Both the position numbers and the translations under genes were made by a program. The notes below the pieces were generated by a model. The model was not told the origin of the DNA. It saw only the letters and a program-made list of their open reading frames with translations, and did no database searches. Below, piece after piece: positions 1 to 2,445 of a stretch of DNA of 5,371 bases; within the stretch, counting starts at the first letter, position 1, and each line of letters opens with the position of its first letter. Origin of the DNA: Halobacteriales archaeon QH_10_70_21 (GTDB lineage Archaea > Halobacteriota > Halobacteria > Halobacteriales > Haloarculaceae); NCBI GenBank assembly GCA_003021325.1, contig PXQM01000135.1, forward strand, positions 1 to 5,371, read 5' to 3'.

Positions 1-1
1 G

Positions 2-745
2 CCGCCGGAGCCGGCCGGCGAGCGCCTCGAGACGCTCGTCGAGCGCGTCCGGACGGGCGAGGCCGAACTCGGGGTCGCCAACGACGGCGACTCCGACCGC
101 CTCGGCGTCGTCACGCCAGCCCGTGGTTTCGTCGACTCGAACTGGGTCTACGCGGCGCTGTACGACCACCTGCTCGAGGACGGCAGCGGGGACGCGGTCC
201 GGACCGTCTCGACGACGTTCCTCATCGACCGCATCGCGGAGGCGCCCGGCCACGCGGTCCACGAGACTCCCGTCGGATTCAAGTGGGTCGCCGAGGCGAT
301 GGCCGACCACGACGCCCTCTTTGGCGGCGAGGAGTCGGGCGGCTTCGGCGTCACCGGCCACCTCCGCAACAAGGACGGCGTGCTCGTCGCGCTGCTGGTC
401 GCCGCCGCCCACGCCGCCGAACCGCTGGACGACCGGCTGGACCGCCTCCGCGAGGCCCACGGCGACATCGTCCAGGACCGGGTCAGCGTCGACTGCCCCG
501 ACGACCGGAAGGCCTCCGTCGTCGACGCCCTCGAGGGCGAGATTCCCGACAGCGTCGCCGGCGCGGCCGTCGACGACGTCGGCACCGCCGACGGCTTCAA
601 GCTCCTGCTGGCGGACGGCTCGTGGCTGCTCGTCCGGCCGAGCGGGACCGAGCCGAAGCTCAGGGTCTACGCCGAGGCCGGCAGCCGCGAGCGGGTCGAC
701 GAACTGCTCGCGGCCGGCCGCGACCTGGTCCGGCCGCTAGTCTGA
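2..745 (+). CDS. Alpha-D-phosphohexomutase (phosphoglucomutase/phosphomannomutase family), C-terminal part
   Basis: This enzyme family interconverts the 1-phosphate and 6-phosphate of a hexose or hexosamine in the cytoplasm, feeding sugar-nucleotide synthesis for glycans. The 247 visible residues are open from the left edge to TGA at 743-745. They hold three of the four family loops: the metal-binding loop DGDSDR (83-100), the sugar-binding loop GGEESGGF (323-346), and the phosphate-binding loop RPSGTEPK near the C terminus (635-658). The catalytic phosphoserine loop (TASHNP type) would lie upstream of the window. Full-length members have roughly 450 residues, so about half is missing. Loop order and spacing are normal and I see no damage. 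Substrate (glucose, mannose or glucosamine phosphate) cannot be decided from this part. The 3' end overlaps the convergent acetyltransferase gene by 9 bp. Family assignment is firm; the exact enzyme is open. Confidence 0.93.
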   Translation, partial: PPEPAGERLETLVERVRTGEAELGVANDGDSDRLGVVTPARGFVDSNWVYAALYDHLLEDGSGDAVRTVSTTFLIDRIAEAPGHAVHETPVGFKWVAEAMADHDALFGGEESGGFGVTGHLRNKDGVLVALLVAAAHAAEPLDDRLDRLREAHGDIVQDRVSVDCPDDRKASVVDALEGEIPDSVAGAAVDDVGTADGFKLLLADGSWLLVRPSGTEPKLRVYAEAGSRERVDELLAAGRDLVRPLV

Positions 746-1090
746 CCGGCGGACGCCACGACACCGGCCGCCGGCACACTCGATATCGAACCCGAGCGAC
801 TCGTAGAAGGGCCGGACGCCGGGGTCGAAGCCGGCCGTCAGCCCCTCGCAGCGGGCGGCGGACGCCTCGACGAGCGCCGTGCCGATACCCTGTCCGCGTC
901 GGCGCGGCCGGACCGCCACCGCCGCTATCTCCGCGCCGTCGAGGACCAGTACACCCAGGAGCCGCCCGTCCTCGACGGCCGCGAGCGTCGTTCCGCGCCG
1001 GAGCGCCGCCTCGTCGACCGACAGCATCGCGGCGTTGAGGACGCCGCGGACGGCCGCCTCCTCGTCCGGAGCGGCGGGACGGATCTCCAT
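737..1090 (-). CDS. GNAT-family N-acetyltransferase
   Basis: A 117-residue protein with the core of a GNAT fold, which transfers an acetyl group from acetyl-CoA to an amine. The acetyl-CoA pyrophosphate-binding motif A is visible as RRGQGIG (residues 64-70), preceded by the beta-strand AAVAV. A C-terminal FYESLGF (95-101) matches the usual motif B region. It starts MEIRPA, typical of the family. It is short for a GNAT (commonly 140-180 residues), lacking part of the N-terminal helices, but small stand-alone GNATs are common in haloarchaea. The ATG lies 4 nt downstream of the SAMP2-like gene's stop, so the two are very likely cotranscribed and translationally coupled. No well-placed Shine-Dalgarno is visible. 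The substrate is unknown; the position suggests, without proving, a link with the modifier or with protein acetylation. Its stop overlaps the end of the hexomutase gene. Confidence 0.88.
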   Translation of the reverse strand: MEIRPAAPDEEAAVRGVLNAAMLSVDEAALRRGTTLAAVEDGRLLGVLVLDGAEIAAVAVRPRRRGQGIGTALVEASAARCEGLTAGFDPGVRPFYESLGFDIECAGGRCRGVRRSD

Positions 1091-1094
1091 CCGC

Positions 1095-1295
1095 TCAGCC
1101 GCCCTCGATGAGCCGCAGGACGCGGACCGACTCGGCGTCGACGCGACGGTCCTCGGGGACCGGCGAGCCGTCGACGAGGACCGACGCCTCGTGTCGCGAG
1201 AGCCCGACCGCCTCGAGCACGTCGCTGTAGGTCGCGTCCGCCTCCAGTTCGAGGTCGTGGGTCCCCTCGCCGACGACCTCGCACGTCACGCGCAT
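1095..1295 (-). CDS. samp2: SAMP2-like ubiquitin-like small archaeal modifier protein
   Basis: A 66-residue beta-grasp protein with the C terminus LRLIEGG. In haloarchaea, SAMP2 is activated at its terminal Gly-Gly by the E1-like enzyme UbaA, attached to protein lysines, and also supplies sulfur for tRNA thiolation. Supporting features here are the exact SAMP2-like length, the DGSPVPEDR segment (residues 42-50) as in MoaD/ThiS-type small proteins, and the di-glycine end. The protein contains no lysine; residue 58, where Haloferax SAMP2 is reported to form chains, is Arg. It also has a Cys at residue 5. The gene lies 36 nt downstream of the beta-helix membrane protein and 4 nt upstream of the acetyltransferase, all on the minus strand, so it may be read from the upstream promoter. 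I see no clear TATA box or ribosome site of its own. The SAMP2 assignment is from recall of the family, not from a search. Confidence 0.88.
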   Translation of the reverse strand: MRVTCEVVGEGTHDLELEADATYSDVLEAVGLSRHEASVLVDGSPVPEDRRVDAESVRVLRLIEGG

Positions 1296-1331
1296 ACGTC
1301 GGCTTGTGACCGGAGGGTGTTCAGCGTGCCG

Positions 1332-2366
1332 CTAGATGTTCGAGAGACCGCCGCGGTCCCGGGTGACGAGTTCGTAGACCCGGACGAACCCCAACGTGAC
1401 GACGCCCGCACCGAGCAGGAGGACGACGGCCCGGACGGCGAATCCGAGGAACGGGACGATGCCGAGCAGCCCGACGAGGAGGACCCCGACGAGCAGCGAG
1501 AGGTACTGGCTGTCCTGGCTGGTGTACGACAGCAGCCACGCCCCGACGACGTACCGGCCGTAGACGCCGGCCACCCACCCGAGGACGACGACCGCTACCA
1601 GCAGCGCGACCGCTATCGGGATTCCGATTATCATGAGCGCGAACAGGACGGCCGCAAGGACGGTCGCGACGAGTGCCGCGAGGCCGGTGCCGACGGTCCG
1701 GAGGGGTTCGTTGACGCTCGTCTCGTGGGCGGCGTCGGCGAATCTCGGCCCGAGATACAGCAGTATCGAGCCCAGAAGGAGGTTGGCGAAGAACATCAGC
1801 ACGCCGAAGAGGATGGAGAGCGGGCCGATGGGCGGGAACAGCGCCAGTTCCTGTGTCTGCTGTTTGACGCCGCCGACCTCGCCGCCCCGGTCGTCGAGGC
1901 TCCCCTCGTAGGTGAGGTCCTCGTCGATGCTCGCGGTCGAAGCGAGGGGGATTGAGCCCGCGAAGACGTTCGCGTCGCCGCCGACCTCGCCGGCGATGGT
2001 CACGTCGCCGGCGATGGCGCCGAACGACTGGTCGACCGACGCCGTCTCGCCCAGCGTCACGCTCCCCGCGTACGCGAGGACGTTCTCGCCGACGGTCCCG
2101 TCGATCCGGACGCTGCTGCCGTAGGCGCGGACCTTGCCGGTCACCTCGCCGCTCTCGGCGACCCGCACGTCGCCGCCGTACGCACGGAGGTCACCGTCGA
2201 CGGTCCCGCGGACGATGACGGTACCCCCGGTCGCAGAGAGCCCGTTGACCGACTCGCCCTCGGCTATCACGACCGTCCCGCCGGCGCGGGTGTCGGCGGC
2301 CGCGAGACCGGGGGACAGCGACAGCATCAGTACGATTGCGAGGACCACTGCCAGAGTGCGGCGCAT
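1332..2366 (-). CDS. Secreted beta-helix (bactofilin-like, polymer-forming repeat) multi-pass membrane protein
   Basis: A 344-residue protein. Residues 1-24 form a signal peptide (MRRT followed by a hydrophobic stretch, ending AAA before Asp25). Residues 28 to about 155 are short beta-strand repeats with the recurring pattern G-x-V-x-(A/I)-x-G-x-V-x-G, such as VRGTVDGDL and IAGEVGGDA, as in bactofilin/DUF583 right-handed beta-helices. A linker (156-178) precedes about five hydrophobic segments (roughly 179-205, 224-245, 248-278, 287-305, 307-330). The tail is RDRGGLSNI. If the leader acts as a signal peptide, the beta-helix faces outside, unlike classical cytoplasmic bactofilins. Met at 2366 is chosen because it starts the signal peptide and lies 26 bp from a TATA-like box; the frame is open further upstream but that stretch is antisense to rfcS. 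It probably heads the minus-strand cluster with samp2 and the acetyltransferase. Function is not known; an envelope scaffold is a guess. Confidence 0.85.
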   Translation of the reverse strand: MRRTLAVVLAIVLMLSLSPGLAAADTRAGGTVVIAEGESVNGLSATGGTVIVRGTVDGDLRAYGGDVRVAESGEVTGKVRAYGSSVRIDGTVGENVLAYAGSVTLGETASVDQSFGAIAGDVTIAGEVGGDANVFAGSIPLASTASIDEDLTYEGSLDDRGGEVGGVKQQTQELALFPPIGPLSILFGVLMFFANLLLGSILLYLGPRFADAAHETSVNEPLRTVGTGLAALVATVLAAVLFALMIIGIPIAVALLVAVVVLGWVAGVYGRYVVGAWLLSYTSQDSQYLSLLVGVLLVGLLGIVPFLGFAVRAVVLLLGAGVVTLGFVRVYELVTRDRGGLSNI

Positions 2367-2388
2367 GCCGGAAGACCGCTGGGCGGGC

Positions 2389-2395
2389 AAAAATA
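2389..2395 (-). promoter_or_regulatory. TATA-like box for the beta-helix membrane protein gene
   Basis: The minus strand reads TATTTTT in an otherwise GC-rich stretch. It is centred about 26 bp upstream of the ATG at 2366, the spacing expected if transcription starts at or next to the start codon (leaderless mRNA, common in haloarchaea). No Shine-Dalgarno lies between the box and the ATG, which agrees with that reading. Inferred from spacing and composition only. Confidence 0.6.
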
Positions 2396-2415
2396 GGTTG
2401 GGGCGTCTCGCGGGG

Positions 2416-2420
2416 TTTAT
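2416..2420 (+). promoter_or_regulatory. TATA-like box for rfcS
   Basis: TTTAT stands out in GC-rich sequence, centred about 28 bp upstream of the rfcS ATG at 2446. This fits a haloarchaeal TATA element driving a leaderless transcript. It supports 2446 as the start, although the frame remains open upstream to about 2134, a region that is antisense to the divergent gene. The two divergent boxes are only about 25 bp apart, so the two promoters may influence each other. Confidence 0.6.
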
Positions 2421-2445
2421 GCCCGACGGGAGCCACCCTCCGGCC

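Noticed and set aside
879..1955. Long plus-strand open frame (358 codons), very acidic
   Set aside because: It runs antisense through three well-supported minus-strand genes. Its composition (strings of Asp/Glu/Arg) is what GC-rich haloarchaeal genes give when read in the opposite frame, and it has no domain pattern.
2134..2445. Upstream in-frame extension of rfcS
   Set aside because: It is antisense to the signal-peptide and beta-helix region of the divergent gene. The RfcS family starts just before the [10 protein letters not shown] box, and the TATA spacing supports ATG at 2446.
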